The translations under genes and the position numbers were made by a program. Source: an uncultured Glaciecola sp. (lineage in GTDB: Bacteria; Pseudomonadota; Gammaproteobacteria; Enterobacterales; Alteromonadaceae). Taken from it: a stretch of 64,000 nucleotides of DNA. Positions 42,410 to 50,871 of the stretch are shown here, in pieces. The stretch lies in the NCBI GenBank assembly GCA_937125395.1, contig CAKZLI010000025.1:30150-94149 (forward strand), given 5' to 3'. How positions within the stretch are numbered: position 1 is the first letter of the stretch; each line of letters starts with the position of its first letter. The notes below the pieces were generated by a model, which saw only the letters and a program-made list of their open reading frames with translations, made no database searches and was not told the DNA's origin.

Positions 42410-42949
42410 CTAGGCTTTTAAACGTGCTGCAAAAGCTTGTTTGAATTTCGCGATTTTAGGTCCCACCACAAAATTACAATAGGTATTACCAGGGTTATTA
42501 TTAAAATAATCTTGGTGATAATCTTCTGCCTGCGAATAATTATCCAACGCCAATATTTCGGTTACGATAGGTGCGTCATAGATACCGTCAATCTGTAACT
42601 GTTTGACAAACTGTTGCGCAATAATTTGCTGCTCTGGGTCATGATAATAAATAGCACCGCGGTATTGAGTACCAGTATCATTGCCTTGATGATTGAGCTG
42701 TGTCGGATCATGCAACGCATAAAAAATCTCTAACACTTCTACTAATGTGATTTGTTGCGAGTCAAACGTGACTTGCACGACTTCATTGTGTCCGGTTGTA
42801 CCAGTACAGACCTGTTCATAAGTAGGATTGATAGTCTGGCCGTTGCTATAACCTGAATAAGCACTAATAACACCGCGCACTTTATTAAATGCTGATTCGA
42901 TGCACCAAAAGCAACCTCCGCCTAATGTAATTTGTTGTACTTGAGCCAT
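42410..42949 (-). CDS. msrA: Peptide methionine-S-sulfoxide reductase MsrA
   Basis: Repairs methionine-S-sulfoxide in proteins. 179 aa from the ATG at 42949; AGGA lies 7-8 nt upstream and the product starts MAQVQQITLGGGCFWCIE, with catalytic Cys13. The longer in-frame extension to 43039 has no support. Other family motifs: GYSNGQTINPTYEQVCTGTTGHNEVVQV and HDPTQLNHQGNDTGTQYRG. Confidence 0.95.
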   Translation of the reverse strand: MAQVQQITLGGGCFWCIESAFNKVRGVISAYSGYSNGQTINPTYEQVCTGTTGHNEVVQVTFDSQQITLVEVLEIFYALHDPTQLNHQGNDTGTQYRGAIYYHDPEQQIIAQQFVKQLQIDGIYDAPIVTEILALDNYSQAEDYHQDYFNNNPGNTYCNFVVGPKIAKFKQAFAARLKA

Positions 42950-43044
42950 GCTAAGTTCCTTATTTTTTGCGTAAATATTCAATGGGATATCATCCAAAGT
43001 ACGGATAGTTACGTATAGTTTATTACGATTGATCAACACAAGCT

Positions 43045-43443
43045 ATGCATATGAAAAAATTGACCCTGTTTTATGATGGAATGTGCCCTTTGTGTCAAAA
43101 AGAGATGACACATTTAATCAAATATAACACGGCTGGACAATTAGATTTTGTGGACATCATGGCGCCTAATTTTGCCACTGATTATCCGCATTTAGATTGG
43201 GATGCATTAAATAACCGTATTCATGGGCAAACCGAAACAGGAGAAGTGATTACGGGCTTGGATGTGACTTACCTAGCTTGGCAACTCGTGGGTAAAGGCT
43301 GGTTATATGCCCCGACTCGCTGGCCGGTTATTCGCTGGTTTGCTGACAAATTATATAATGTATTTGCTCGACATCGATATACCATTTCTTATTATCTCAC
43401 CGGACAACGCCGCTGTGAACGTTGTGAACTAAAAAATCAATAA
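43045..43443 (+). CDS. DCC-family thiol-disulfide oxidoreductase (DUF393)
   Basis: 132 aa protein with the defining motif YDGMCPLCQKEM (DxxCPxC) near the N-terminus and RWFADKLYNVFARHRYTIS downstream. Predicted thioredoxin-like redox protein; substrate unknown. ATGs at 43045 and 43051 are both possible. A C-terminal CERCELKN adds a second CxxC. It is 7 bp before the following dehydrogenase gene, suggesting co-transcription. Confidence 0.85.
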   Translation: MHMKKLTLFYDGMCPLCQKEMTHLIKYNTAGQLDFVDIMAPNFATDYPHLDWDALNNRIHGQTETGEVITGLDVTYLAWQLVGKGWLYAPTRWPVIRWFADKLYNVFARHRYTISYYLTGQRRCERCELKNQ

Positions 43444-43449
43444 GGTATT

Positions 43450-44226
43450 ATGTACATGAATTATGCATTAGTAATCGGTGCCAATAGTGGTATTGCTCGA
43501 GCATTGTTAGCGCACTTATCTGACAATGACGACATCACACATGTGCATGCAGTTTCGCGTACACCTATTGTGAATATTCATGCCTCTGGTAAGCATATTG
43601 CACCTGAGCAACCCGGCAAGGTCACTCCATTTTGCTTTGATACATTAAATGAGGCGGCGGTGCGTGAGTTTGTTGCAGAACAACGAGCTGCTGGAGTGAC
43701 ATATCAATACGTTGTATCGACAGTGGGGTTATTACACCGTGATGCTGGCGACAATGGCACGGCAGTCAAGCCGGAGAAACGCCTTGAGGATATTGATCCG
43801 GCGCAGTTACAGGCGTATTTTGAGGTAAACAGTATATTACCGGCATTGTGGTTAAAACATCTTGTGCATGTAATGCCGAAAGGTCGTCCTAGTGTGATTG
43901 CATTTTTGAGTGCGCGGGTAGGGAGTATCAGTGATAACCGACTTGGTGGCTGGTATGGCTATCGCGCTTCTAAAGCAGCCATGAATATGCTAATCAAAAA
44001 CGCAGCGATTGAATATGCTCGACGTAATAAACACGTTGCACTTATGGCATATCATCCGGGTACAGTCGATACTTCACTATCGAAACCCTTTCAAGCGAAT
44101 GTCGCATCAGATAAATTATTTACCCCAGAATTCACGGCACAACGCTTGCTGAATTTATTAGCTCAAGCTCACGCTGATAAGAGCCCTTACTATGTTGATT
44201 GGGACGGTAAAAGTATTCCATGGTAA
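43450..44226 (+). CDS. SDR-family oxidoreductase (CsgA/C-factor-like)
   Basis: Short-chain dehydrogenase of 258 aa: NAD(P)-binding VIGANSGIARALLAHL, STVGLLHRD, Ser in FLSARVGSISDNR and the catalytic Tyr-X3-Lys in YGYRASKAAMN. The C-terminal part AYHPGTVDTSLSKPFQANV resembles C-factor-like SDRs. Substrate unknown. Start either at 43450 or at the in-frame ATG 43456. Confidence 0.88.
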   Translation: MYMNYALVIGANSGIARALLAHLSDNDDITHVHAVSRTPIVNIHASGKHIAPEQPGKVTPFCFDTLNEAAVREFVAEQRAAGVTYQYVVSTVGLLHRDAGDNGTAVKPEKRLEDIDPAQLQAYFEVNSILPALWLKHLVHVMPKGRPSVIAFLSARVGSISDNRLGGWYGYRASKAAMNMLIKNAAIEYARRNKHVALMAYHPGTVDTSLSKPFQANVASDKLFTPEFTAQRLLNLLAQAHADKSPYYVDWDGKSIPW

Positions 44227-44295
44227 ATGACTTTTGCACTAAGTCTTGCTAGAATAATCCTGTATAAAAAATAAAAATAACACTAAGGAATATTC

Positions 44296-45717
44296 ATGGG
44301 TGCAGCACGCGAGCAATTTGGCTCAAGATTAGGATTTGTACTTGCGGCAGCAGGTTCGGCTGTCGGTATCGGTAATCTAGTTGGTTTTCCTGTTGGTGCC
44401 GCCAAGAATGGCGGTGGTGCATTTTTATTTATGTATGCCATATTTGTGTTCTTTATCTGTTTGCCCGTTATGATTGCAGAGATGTCAGTCGGTCGCAATA
44501 CACTTAAAGACCCGCTAGGCGCTTATACCAAACTATCTAATAACAATCGTGGATGGAACATAGCAGGTTGGTTATCCATTATCACTCCCTTTATGATCAC
44601 CGTATTTTATCTCGTAATTACCGTGTGGATCTTTGGCTACCTGATTGGCGCTGCTACAGGTAATTTAGATGTATTAGCGGATCCGGCGCATTTTGGTAGC
44701 TTCATTAACTCATTTGATATATTTATTTATATGAGCTTGGTGTTAGGTTTTGTCTACTTTATTCTGCAAGGGGGAGTCAAACAAGGCATTGAAAAAGCCG
44801 CTAAGACCTTGATGCCAGCATTGTTTGTTATGCTGATCGGGATGGTTATATTTGTGCTGATGCAGGACAATGCCATGGCGGGTGTTAAGTATTATTTGAT
44901 CCCTGACTTTTCCAAGATTGATTCCGGTGTGGTCAATGGTGCCTTGTCACAAGCTTTTTTCTCATTGTCGTTAGGCATGGGGATCATGATTACCTATGGG
45001 AGTTACATTGATAAACGTGCGGATATTCCAGGCTCTGCAAAACTCGTTGCACTGACCGATACAGCGGTAGCTTTCATTGCCGGTTTGATGATCCTACCGG
45101 CTATTTTTTCGTTTAATCCAGACATTAAACCAGAAGAGTTGAGCGAGTCTTCGGTAGGGTTAATTTTTACTTTCTTACCTAATATATTTCTAGCATTACA
45201 AACATCGATTGGTTACATCGGTGCCAGTGCTGTGGCAAGTGTGTTCTTTTTGTTAGTCTTTTTTGCAGCGATTACGTCGTTAGTCTCGATCTTTGAAGTC
45301 CCTGTCGCCTCTCTGATGAGTACAAAAAACATAAGCCGCAAAAAAGCCTTATTGGTTTGTGGCCTGTTGCTGATCGTATTGTCCTTAATGTGTGCAGTAT
45401 CATTTGGTATGGTCAGCTTCTTTACTGAATTTGTTAATTATGCTGGCGTAAATAAATCATTTTTTGATGTGGTAATTGATGTATTTTACGATACGATTTT
45501 ACCGTTAAATGGTTTGCTTATTTGTTTGTTTGTCAGTTATCGCTGGAAAAAACATAACTTAAATAAAGAGTTGGAAAACGGCTCTGTCGGCTATAAATCT
45601 AGTTTATTTGAAAAATACGTCGATATATCAATTGGTACCTTTATCCCCGTTATATTGTTCATGATATTAATCAATACCATCGCCAGTAAATATTTTGGTG
45701 TTATCCTTATCGGCTAA
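44296..45717 (+). CDS. Neurotransmitter:sodium symporter family transporter
   Basis: Na+-coupled amino-acid or amine uptake system of the LeuT fold. 473 aa with about 11-12 membrane helices. The Na+/substrate-binding first helix is intact: RLGFVLAAAGSAVGIGNLVGFP, followed by NGGGAFLFMYAIF. The substrate is not predictable from sequence. It fits the sodium economy indicated by Nqr. Its stop overlaps the convergent YeeZ-like gene by 4 bp. Confidence 0.9.
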   Translation: MGAAREQFGSRLGFVLAAAGSAVGIGNLVGFPVGAAKNGGGAFLFMYAIFVFFICLPVMIAEMSVGRNTLKDPLGAYTKLSNNNRGWNIAGWLSIITPFMITVFYLVITVWIFGYLIGAATGNLDVLADPAHFGSFINSFDIFIYMSLVLGFVYFILQGGVKQGIEKAAKTLMPALFVMLIGMVIFVLMQDNAMAGVKYYLIPDFSKIDSGVVNGALSQAFFSLSLGMGIMITYGSYIDKRADIPGSAKLVALTDTAVAFIAGLMILPAIFSFNPDIKPEELSESSVGLIFTFLPNIFLALQTSIGYIGASAVASVFFLLVFFAAITSLVSIFEVPVASLMSTKNISRKKALLVCGLLLIVLSLMCAVSFGMVSFFTEFVNYAGVNKSFFDVVIDVFYDTILPLNGLLICLFVSYRWKKHNLNKELENGSVGYKSSLFEKYVDISIGTFIPVILFMILINTIASKYFGVILIG

Positions 45718-46589
45718 AGCATGTCGTAAGGACTGGTATATAAATATTCAAAGCCCAGCTGTTGCTGGGTTTTTTGTGCGTGAACGATTTTGCCTTGAGA
45801 TGCAACACTGTCGCTAGGAACAAAATCTACCCGCCCCAATTGTTTATGTTGAGCGGCAGCTTGATAATACTCTGCACGAGTAGGGTGCTCAGGCGCACAT
45901 AGATGAAAAATCTTCCCTGCTACCTCGTCTACACTGTGTTTGATGAGCGCTGTTAATGCGTTCACTACGTCAGTTTGGTGTACCAAATTAACAACCTGCT
46001 GCCCATGTTGAATTTGCTCACGATTAATCAATGCCGTAATGGGGTGTCTGTGCGCATCGATTAATCCTGCTAACCGAACAACACACGCTTGTTTTGGGTA
46101 CTTATCAAGACACCATTGCTCTAAGATTGCATGGGCTGCTCCTGACGCTGTGTTAGGTGCAGTTGGTGTATCCTCATCAACGATACCTGTTAATGCACCA
46201 AAGACAGAGGTCGTCGAAATAAAGATAATTTGCAGCGTTGGCTGCAGTGATACCGCTTTGTTAATCAGGTGTTGGATACTAGCAATAAACGGCTCTGCAT
46301 TAATGTGGCGCCTTCCAGGAGGAATGTTAATCACCAGCGTTTGGCTTTGAGTAAAGGCAGTACATAACGATGCTGAATAATGTTGTGCGTTGGGCTGTGC
46401 TGTATTTAGACTAAATAATCGTGCTTGGATCCCTTGCTGATTGAGTATGTCGAGTTGTGATGAGCGTGTTGTAGTACCAAATACCTGTGCGCCATGTGCC
46501 ATTAATGATTTAGCTAAGGGTTGCCCTAACCAACCACAGCCACTTAGCGTGACAGTTTTAATTATTGTGCTTCGAGATTGTGCCATCAT
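45714..46589 (-). CDS. NAD(P)-binding epimerase-like protein, YeeZ-like
   Basis: 291 aa Rossmann-fold protein: TVTLSGCGWLGQPLAKSLMAHG opens it, IIFISTTSVFGALTGIVDEDTP corresponds to the SDR Ser region, and HLCAPEHPTRAEYYQAAAQ is near the C-terminus. Resembles E. coli YeeZ. Biological substrate unknown. Confidence 0.82.
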   Translation of the reverse strand: MMAQSRSTIIKTVTLSGCGWLGQPLAKSLMAHGAQVFGTTTRSSQLDILNQQGIQARLFSLNTAQPNAQHYSASLCTAFTQSQTLVINIPPGRRHINAEPFIASIQHLINKAVSLQPTLQIIFISTTSVFGALTGIVDEDTPTAPNTASGAAHAILEQWCLDKYPKQACVVRLAGLIDAHRHPITALINREQIQHGQQVVNLVHQTDVVNALTALIKHSVDEVAGKIFHLCAPEHPTRAEYYQAAAQHKQLGRVDFVPSDSVASQGKIVHAQKTQQQLGFEYLYTSPYDML

Positions 46590-46706
46590 AATAAGTCCTT
46601 ATTAAGCCTGATGACACAATTGTAACCTAGCCTAATGGTAGAATTGTATACATGTGGCGTTTTTTTTGGGGTATAATGATGCAAGATAATTATTTTGGAG
46701 AAAATC

Positions 46707-46898
46707 ATGAGTGAATGGATCAATGCAATAGTATTTGGTGTGGGTGTCGTAGCGTTTGTATTAGGCATTTCCAGCATTATCTTGGCTGTGATTTCCACAA
46801 AATCAACCGAATCCGGTATGCAAGAAAAAGTCGAATATGGTTTTTTTGGTGCAACCGGTTTGATTGTTTGTGCATTAATGGCTTACGCGCTAGCTTAA
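46707..46898 (+). CDS. Small two-helix membrane protein, unknown function
   Basis: 63 aa (MSEWINAIVFGVGVVAFVLG...). GGAG (46697-46700) lies 6 nt before the ATG at 46707, a strong start. Two hydrophobic stretches (about residues 6-28 and 43-61) are separated by a charged loop STKSTESGMQEKVEYG. The last 9 bp overlap the end of the convergent MscS-type gene. I do not recognise the family. The clear ribosome site and membrane pattern make it a credible gene. Confidence 0.65.
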   Translation: MSEWINAIVFGVGVVAFVLGISSIILAVISTKSTESGMQEKVEYGFFGATGLIVCALMAYALA

Positions 46899-48158
46899 CG
46901 ATGGCTTGCCTGTATCAGTGATACGCTGGTATGGGCGCAGTTTAAATAGCGGCATGATGGCAAGGATATGATCAAATATATCCGATTGAATACCCTCATA
47001 AGCAACCCAATCTTTGTTGCGACTAAAACAATAGACTTCCAACGCTAGTCCAAGCTCATCAGGTTTTAACTGACGTACCATTAAGGTTAATGATTGGTTG
47101 ATTTGTGGATGCTGACGCAAGTAAGCCTCAACATATACTCTAAATGTCCCAATATTAGTTAAGCGCCGAGCATTAAGTAAATCATTTTGGTCAATAGCCT
47201 GATCTTGGTGATAGGCTTGCAGCTCTGCTAATTTATCTTTTAGATAGCGGTTGATCGAACGAATATTTACTAAGTTATCTATCATTTCTTGATCGAGAAA
47301 CGTAATGGTTTGCAGATCAATTTTGACACTGCGTTTAATCCGTCTCCCTCCGGATTCTGTCATCCCTCGCCAATTTTTTACCACTTCGTTGGTTAACGTA
47401 TAAGTTGGTAAGGTTGCAATTGTTTTGTCCCAGTTTTGAACTTTTACTACATTTAAACCTATTTCACGAATTTCACCATCGACACCGTATGCCTGCATTT
47501 CAATCCAATCACCGGTGTTAAACATGCGATTGGCTGCTATTTGGATCCCTGCTACAAACCCCAAAATAGTGTCTCTAAAGATTAATAATAAAATGGCGGC
47601 AATCGCGGTTAACCCTGAGAGTAACAGAAGTGGGCTTTTATCTAGTAATAATGATATGGTCAACAGAACGGCAATGATTGCGAAAGTTAGTTTACTGACT
47701 TGAATAAACCCTGTGATAGGGGCTTTTTGGGCGAGTAAAGAACGTTCGTACAAAAACTCGATGGTATTAAGTAATGCAAAGATGGCAATAATGGATGAAA
47801 TAACCAAATAAATCTGTGCTGATTTTAAGATAAATGCCAATACCAAGGTATTAAATTCAAGCAACACAGGTGCTGCAACAAAGAGAAATAAAGCCGGCGT
47901 TATATGGCCTAGACGATTAAAAAATCCCTGTTGGAATAACGCATCATCCCATTCATGATTATTACGTAACAGTAAGGTGATGATCTTAGAGCGTAAAAAA
48001 ACCTTCACCACCCATAAAATCACCATCGCACTCGTTAAGAGGACAAGGATAGCCGCTATTTTGTAAGGCGTATCCTGCATAGTGATAGCAGGCTCTGGAT
48101 GACGAAATAATGAATTTAATACGTCGATAATTAGGTACTGAATAGTAGACGCTTGCAT
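46890..48158 (-). CDS. ybdG: MscS-family mechanosensitive channel, YbdG-like
   Basis: 422 aa (E. coli YbdG 415): about five membrane helices in the first 190 residues, then the MscS pore and beta domain (FRDTILGFVAGIQIAANRMFNTGDWIEM), and a C-terminal cytosolic part with VKNWRGMTESGGRRIKRS, a YbdG-type insertion. Expected to open on hypo-osmotic shock with small conductance. ATG at 48158. Confidence 0.9.
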   Translation of the reverse strand: MQASTIQYLIIDVLNSLFRHPEPAITMQDTPYKIAAILVLLTSAMVILWVVKVFLRSKIITLLLRNNHEWDDALFQQGFFNRLGHITPALFLFVAAPVLLEFNTLVLAFILKSAQIYLVISSIIAIFALLNTIEFLYERSLLAQKAPITGFIQVSKLTFAIIAVLLTISLLLDKSPLLLLSGLTAIAAILLLIFRDTILGFVAGIQIAANRMFNTGDWIEMQAYGVDGEIREIGLNVVKVQNWDKTIATLPTYTLTNEVVKNWRGMTESGGRRIKRSVKIDLQTITFLDQEMIDNLVNIRSINRYLKDKLAELQAYHQDQAIDQNDLLNARRLTNIGTFRVYVEAYLRQHPQINQSLTLMVRQLKPDELGLALEVYCFSRNKDWVAYEGIQSDIFDHILAIMPLFKLRPYQRITDTGKPSLS

Positions 48159-48211
48159 AATTGCCTTATAAAAATAATAAAAAGGTTAATTAACTGAATT
48201 AGGGATCGTTG

Positions 48212-49102
48212 TTAGTCACTCACTAATTGGCTAATACGTTTATCTTTGTCATGCCAAATCTGGTTGAGCCAAGCTTGAAATCCCTGTTTAAATGCTAGCG
48301 AACCATGATAATCACCCATTAGCTCAGCACTGACAGGTAAGACATTGACATCAATAATAATGCGTTTCATATTACCACATAGCATATCCATCATCGGCCA
48401 TTTGGTGTTGTCTGGATAAATAATAGTGACATCCAATATATGCGTAAATAATTCACCCATGGCAGCCAGCGTGAAGGCTAATCCAGCGGCTTTAGGCGGA
48501 AGTAAATGGGTATAAGGACTTTGTTTGCTGTGGTGTTTGTCTGATGTAAAGCGCGTACCTTCAACAAAATTGATAATCGAAGTCGGGACAGATTGGTATT
48601 TAGCACATGCTTGGCGAGTGGTTGCAATATCTTTCCCTTGTAGCTCTGGGCGACGTGCGATGTCGGCGCGGCTATAACGGCGCATAAACGGCATATCTAA
48701 TGCCCATGCACCTAAGCCAACAAATGGTAGCCAGATCAGTTCTTTTTTTAAGAAAAACTTTGGTGCAGGGATCCGCTTATCTGCAAAGCCAATTAATAAG
48801 ATAATATCTAAGTAACTGCGGTGATTGGCCATGATCAAATACCACTTATCCTCAGACAGTGAACCTTGGATCGTGTGGCTGACATCAATGCGATTAAAAA
48901 AGGTCACTAACCTTGTACTTATTACACCAAATCTAATTTCCAGTTGTGCGTTAAGCGCATTTAGACGGCGAGTCATTCGGGTTGACGGAATGATAAGTTT
49001 GAGCAGTCCGATGAGAGTGATAAGTAGCGCCCAACATGCTAGGTTGAGCATTTGTAATGGAAAATGTATAAAAAACACACTGATAGCTTTAAGCCGAGAC
49101 AT
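48212..49102 (-). CDS. yihG: PlsC-type acyltransferase, YihG-like
   Basis: Inner-membrane lysophospholipid or glycerophosphate acyltransferase. 296 aa: N-terminal membrane segments, block I NHRSYLDI (His-X4-Asp), FLKKELIWLPFVGLGAWALDMPFMRRYSR, block III FVEGTRFT and LLPPKAAGLAFTL. The overall pattern follows E. coli YihG (310 aa). The acyl acceptor is not certain from sequence. Confidence 0.88.
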   Translation of the reverse strand: MSRLKAISVFFIHFPLQMLNLACWALLITLIGLLKLIIPSTRMTRRLNALNAQLEIRFGVISTRLVTFFNRIDVSHTIQGSLSEDKWYLIMANHRSYLDIILLIGFADKRIPAPKFFLKKELIWLPFVGLGAWALDMPFMRRYSRADIARRPELQGKDIATTRQACAKYQSVPTSIINFVEGTRFTSDKHHSKQSPYTHLLPPKAAGLAFTLAAMGELFTHILDVTIIYPDNTKWPMMDMLCGNMKRIIIDVNVLPVSAELMGDYHGSLAFKQGFQAWLNQIWHDKDKRISQLVSD

Positions 49103-49224
49103 TATTTTTCCTTTTTATTATCAGTGCATGCTAAGAAATAGAAGCTAACAGGTCAACAAATATATTGTGTAATCGGGATTTTGCACGTAAATTACGCCCC
49201 ATTATAACGAGGAATTTTGCACAC

Positions 49225-50256
49225 ATGATAGATAGCCTAGACCGAAAAATATCGGTCGCACCCATGCTCGATTGGACCGATAAACATTGTCGGTACTTTC
49301 TGCGTTTGATTTCCAGTAAAAGCGTGCTGTACACCGAAATGGTGACGACTGGCGCGATTATTTTTGGAAAAGGTGATTATCTTGCGTTTAATAGCCAAGA
49401 GCATCCTATTGCATTGCAATTAGGGGGGAGTGATCCTGCACACATGACTCAGTGTGCTGTCGTCGCTCAAGAATATGGTTATGATGAAGTAAATATTAAT
49501 GTCGGTTGCCCATCGGATCGTGTCCAAAATGGTCGCTTTGGTGCTTGTTTGATGGCAGAGCCGCAGACGGTAGCCGACTGTGTTACCCATATGCAGACCC
49601 AAGTAGATATCCCTGTGACAGTTAAGTGTCGCATTGGAATTGATGATATGGATGAATACGCGGATTTAACCCGATTTATCGATACGGTAGCTAATAACGG
49701 GTGCAATACCTTTATTGTGCATGCGCGGAAGGCGTGGTTAAAAGGCTTAAGTCCCAAGCAAAATCGTGATATTCCGCCGTTAATGTATGATCGCGTCTAT
49801 CAACTCAAGCAGCAATTTCCGCATTTGCACATTAGCATAAATGGCGGGATCAAGACCCTTGCCGAAGCCCAAACTCATTTGCAACATATTGATGGGGTGA
49901 TGATTGGTCGGGAAGCCTACGCTAATCCGTATATCTTGAGTGACGTCGATAAATTAATTTACGGTGTTGATACACCGACGTTATCGCGCATTGAGATCGT
50001 ATATCAAATGCATCAATACGTAACAGAGCAATTAGCCATGCCGGTGCAATATGGGCAAGCGAATAAAGTCTGGCATGTTGCACGACATATGTTGGGCTTA
50101 TTTCAAGGGCAACCAGGCGGTCGAGTATGGCGCCGGTATTTGAGTCAACATGCGGTAGGCAATGATATTTCCCCTGATGTGTTGTTGTCTGCATTAGATG
50201 CTGTGTTACAGACGCAACACAGTGCTCAAGCTTACCTTGAAAGTAAAAATGACTAA
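49225..50256 (+). CDS. dusA: tRNA-dihydrouridine(20/20a) synthase DusA
   Basis: FMN enzyme that reduces U20 and U20a in tRNA. 343 aa from the ATG at 49225 (MIDSLDRKISVAPMLDWTDKH), with AGGA about 11 nt upstream; a 20-residue extension to 49165 is open but atypical. Catalytic Cys is in NVGCPSDRVQNGRFGACLM. VKCRIGIDDMDEYADL, FIVHARKAWLKGLSPKQNRDIPPL and SINGGIKTLAEA mark the DusA subgroup. The 615 bp that follow contain the psp control region. Confidence 0.95.
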   Translation: MIDSLDRKISVAPMLDWTDKHCRYFLRLISSKSVLYTEMVTTGAIIFGKGDYLAFNSQEHPIALQLGGSDPAHMTQCAVVAQEYGYDEVNINVGCPSDRVQNGRFGACLMAEPQTVADCVTHMQTQVDIPVTVKCRIGIDDMDEYADLTRFIDTVANNGCNTFIVHARKAWLKGLSPKQNRDIPPLMYDRVYQLKQQFPHLHISINGGIKTLAEAQTHLQHIDGVMIGREAYANPYILSDVDKLIYGVDTPTLSRIEIVYQMHQYVTEQLAMPVQYGQANKVWHVARHMLGLFQGQPGGRVWRRYLSQHAVGNDISPDVLLSALDAVLQTQHSAQAYLESKND

Positions 50257-50369
50257 ATCGATGGTCATTTTCGCCACATCAATGGTTAAAATCACAAAAA
50301 CAAGTTTGGCTTTTTTTTAGAATTATAAAAACCATAACAAATTCAATTATTTAATAAATATTTCAATAT

Positions 50370-50385
50370 TGGCACAACCTTAGCA
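50370..50385 (+). promoter_or_regulatory. Sigma-54 promoter 1, before the two small psp-region ORFs
   Basis: TGGCACAACCTTAGCA fits the -24/-12 consensus TGGCACG-N4-TTGCA: the GG and GC dinucleotides are correctly spaced and only two consensus bases differ. Transcription would start near 50396, about 53 nt before the first small ORF. Confidence 0.6.
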
Positions 50386-50448
50386 ATTGTTACTTCGACT
50401 TAAACAATACTTGTTAAGCATTAATCAAAACCAATAGGAAATATTATT

Positions 50449-50496
50449 ATGACTACTCACACATTTATCGCTACAGCTCCAGGTCCAGTGGAGTAA
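50449..50496 (+). CDS. Putative 15-codon small ORF in psp leader
   Basis: Encodes MTTHTFIATAPGPVE. AGGAA (50436-50440) is 8 nt before the ATG, and a sigma-54-type promoter lies 64 bp upstream. Its 3' end supplies the ribosome site (GTGGAG) of the following 49-codon ORF, so it may act as a leader peptide or translational coupler. No recognised family. Confidence 0.4.
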   Translation: MTTHTFIATAPGPVE

Positions 50497-50500
50497 TTGT

Positions 50501-50650
50501 ATGTTGCATTTACTCGATGTCATTGTATTGCTAAGTGCACCACTCTTAGCGTTTATCTTCGGTGTGGTTGTGGTTAATGGGTGGCAATTTTTACTCAAGC
50601 AACCACTTTACACACTCCAACACCAGTGGGTCAAAATCACACAAGGCTAA
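50501..50650 (+). CDS. Putative 49-aa single-span membrane protein of the psp region
   Basis: Product MLHLLDVIVLLSAPLLAFIF..., 49 aa. Residues about 4-26 form a strongly hydrophobic helix, followed by a polar, weakly basic tail ending VKITQG. TGGAG (50489-50493) lies 7 nt before the ATG. It sits between two sigma-54-type promoters and directly upstream of pspA, so a role in the envelope-stress response is suggested. It does not look like PspB, PspD or PspG as I know them. Unrecognised family. Confidence 0.55.
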   Translation: MLHLLDVIVLLSAPLLAFIFGVVVVNGWQFLLKQPLYTLQHQWVKITQG

Positions 50651-50673
50651 TTAGACAGGCGGATTTTCGCGTT

Positions 50674-50699
50674 GTGAAATTCACCATTAGGTGGTGAAA
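50674..50699 (+). promoter_or_regulatory. Candidate activator site (PspF-like) upstream of pspA promoter
   Basis: GTGAAATTCAC (50674-50684) is a perfect 5-1-5 palindrome, and the half-site GTGAAA recurs exactly 20 bp on, at 50694. The pair is about 85-110 bp upstream of the -24 element, the distance expected for an enhancer bound by a sigma-54 activator. Assignment to PspF is inference. Confidence 0.35.
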
Positions 50700-50780
50700 A
50701 TGGCTATTATTCACACATGTTATTTGACCGTTAATCCTGAAAATAAAATAAAATCAATATAAAACAGTTACTTGCGGATA

Positions 50781-50796
50781 TGGCACAGACCTTGTA
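50781..50796 (+). promoter_or_regulatory. Sigma-54 promoter 2, before pspA
   Basis: TGGCACAGACCTTGTA matches TGGCACG-N4-TTGCA with two differences and correct spacing. The start site would be near 50807, about 65 nt before pspA. psp operons are classical sigma-54 targets. Confidence 0.72.
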
Positions 50797-50871
50797 ACAG
50801 TAAACTTGTAATAGTAAATCTGTACTGAGTATTTCAGTTACATGTATAACCAAACACTTTAGGAGAAACCT

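Noticed and set aside
50501..50650. Identification of the 49-aa ORF as PspG or PspB
   Set aside because: Only the initial ML-LL pattern and one helix are shared. Length and the rest of the sequence do not match PspG (about 80 aa) or PspB (about 74 aa, charged C-terminus).
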